Of a stretch of 64,000 nt of DNA, positions 62,901 to 64,000 are shown piece by piece. The position numbers were made by a program, and so were the translations under genes. Source of the stretch: Planococcus citri (lineage: Eukaryota > Arthropoda > Insecta > Hemiptera > Pseudococcidae); contig NC_088680.1 in NCBI RefSeq assembly GCF_950023065.1, forward strand, positions 46,550,559-46,614,558. Direction: 5' to 3'. Each line of letters starts with the position of its first letter. Within the stretch, counting starts at the first letter, position 1. The notes beneath the pieces were generated by a model. It did not search any database. It was not told the origin of the DNA and saw nothing but the letters and a program-made list of their open reading frames with translations.

Positions 62901-64000
62901 TTCATGGAGGGTGTTGTTGAGTCAAACGTTGGGGATGTTCCAACCTTAGGTACAAATCGAATAGACGGACAAAAAAACATAATATTACGATAAGTTGCCT
63001 ATCTTGTGAATCGAAGGAGTTATGTGATCCTATAACTAAAAATTTACTAATTTAAGAAGTTCATTGAAAAAAAAAAATGTTGCTCGAGAAGACGAACAAA
63101 AAAATATAGGTACTTAGGTGTTATTATGACAAATTGTCGATCTTCAAAATTGAAAAGACAATTGAACGACAATTTAAAAGTTTGGACATCTCAATGTGGA
63201 AATTATGATTCAAGTTTGCATGCTTTAAAAATCCTTGTAATTAAAATGTCATCTCCCAAAGTTCATTTTTGGATTTTTGATACATTTTTAAAAATTGAGA
63301 AAGTTAAAAATCGATGCTATTGAGTATGAAAATTTTTCAACATTTTCATTGAGTTTTCTGTTTTCAAACGACACGAACTAGTGAGATTAATTTCATAATT
63401 TCAACCACCCAACTAGAAAACAACAACTTTTGAGTCATTTTGGAAGATCGGGTAAATTTTCAAATTTAAAATCACTTAGCTTCGTGAGAGCCGAAAAGTT
63501 TGTTCATTTTTGAATATTACCCAAAAGGAAATGTCCCAAGCTGAAAACAATTCATTTGAAAATCTTTTGGAAATTTTCAAATGTGTGACTTGAGTGTGAG
63601 TTTGCCTTCAAATTTTGGAGATAGGCAATCTTGAAAGATGAAAGATCACATTTTATGTTCGTTTTCAAGAGTTCAGATGAGGTCTAAAACTGCATTTTTT
63701 TTTTAGTTTTGCTGAATTTTCGTTGATTTTATGGCTAATGTGATGAAAAATTTCAAAATTGAAGGGCTTGGGGTGAAAATGAGTCAGGAGTATTTTTCGT
63801 TTTTGTGGGAAATTAGGAAACAGGTTCACGTTTCAAAAGGTTGTGATAACTTTGAATGAAATCTTTTCCCACAAAAAATTAAAAATACAGCTGACTTGCT
63901 TCTTACTTCAAGTCCTTCAATTGTCATCAACTCATCATACCTACCTATAATGAAACAGAAAACTGAAATTTGATTTATTTACTCGTATGTATTTATTTTT
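59973..64000. other. No gene recognised
   Basis: AT-rich. Slightly GC-richer pieces lie at 61440-61560 and 62255-62450, without a domain or splice pattern. The 129-codon frame at 61664-62053(-) is cysteine-poor, low in recognisable signal and overlapped by another frame. Confidence 0.45.

Overview
The window is eukaryotic nuclear DNA. Genes are split by short GT-AG introns, the intergenic DNA is AT-rich and repeat-laden, and the coding regions look like insect genes. A Drosophila-repo-like homeodomain and the very frequent TAGGTA/TACCTA motif suggest a hemipteran, possibly a scale insect or mealybug. The species assignment is an inference. There are no prokaryotic operons and no CRISPR array, and I recognised no viral genes.

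Layout. 1-16 kb: no convincing gene. It holds degenerate repeats, a 548-bp inverted-repeat element packed with CATGATCATG palindromes (7.4-7.9 kb), a half-copy of a foldback element (12.5-13.0 kb) and several hairpins near 15 kb. 16-33 kb: a 1.76-kb palindrome sits inside an ACTAGT-rich element. An almost perfect direct tandem duplication of about 8.08 kb (16949-25032 and 25033-33117) begins inside that palindrome. Each unit ends in one complete five-exon HAD-phosphatase gene with a predicted signal peptide. 33.8-37.0 kb: two further paralogues, four coding exons each and without a signal peptide, which match pseudouridine-5'-phosphatase (PUDP/HDHD1). The four genes form a head-to-tail minus-strand cluster with conserved intron phases. 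39.5-41.8 kb: a complete seven-exon serine hydroxymethyltransferase on the plus strand. 44.0-45.7 kb: a four-exon paired-like homeobox gene on the minus strand, matching the glial regulator repo. 45.7-64 kb: gene-poor, with a 1.25-kb foldback element (48.5-49.8 kb), a GC-richer promoter-like patch (51.3-51.75 kb) and an 868-bp inverted-repeat element carrying a tRNA-like segment (59.1-60.0 kb).

Two observations stand out. First, a PUDP-type cytosolic enzyme family appears to have been redirected to the secretory pathway by a new first exon and then copied with its flanking DNA, with one breakpoint in a palindrome. The two units differ, as far as I could compare, only by two one-base homopolymer length changes, so an assembly artefact must be excluded. 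Second, four short inverted-repeat elements share one architecture, a short motif repeated many times near both ends, but each uses a different motif.

The genes do not form one pathway. The phosphatases, SHMT and the homeobox factor are ordinary eukaryotic neighbours. Exon boundaries were assigned by eye from reading frame, GT-AG sites and family conservation.
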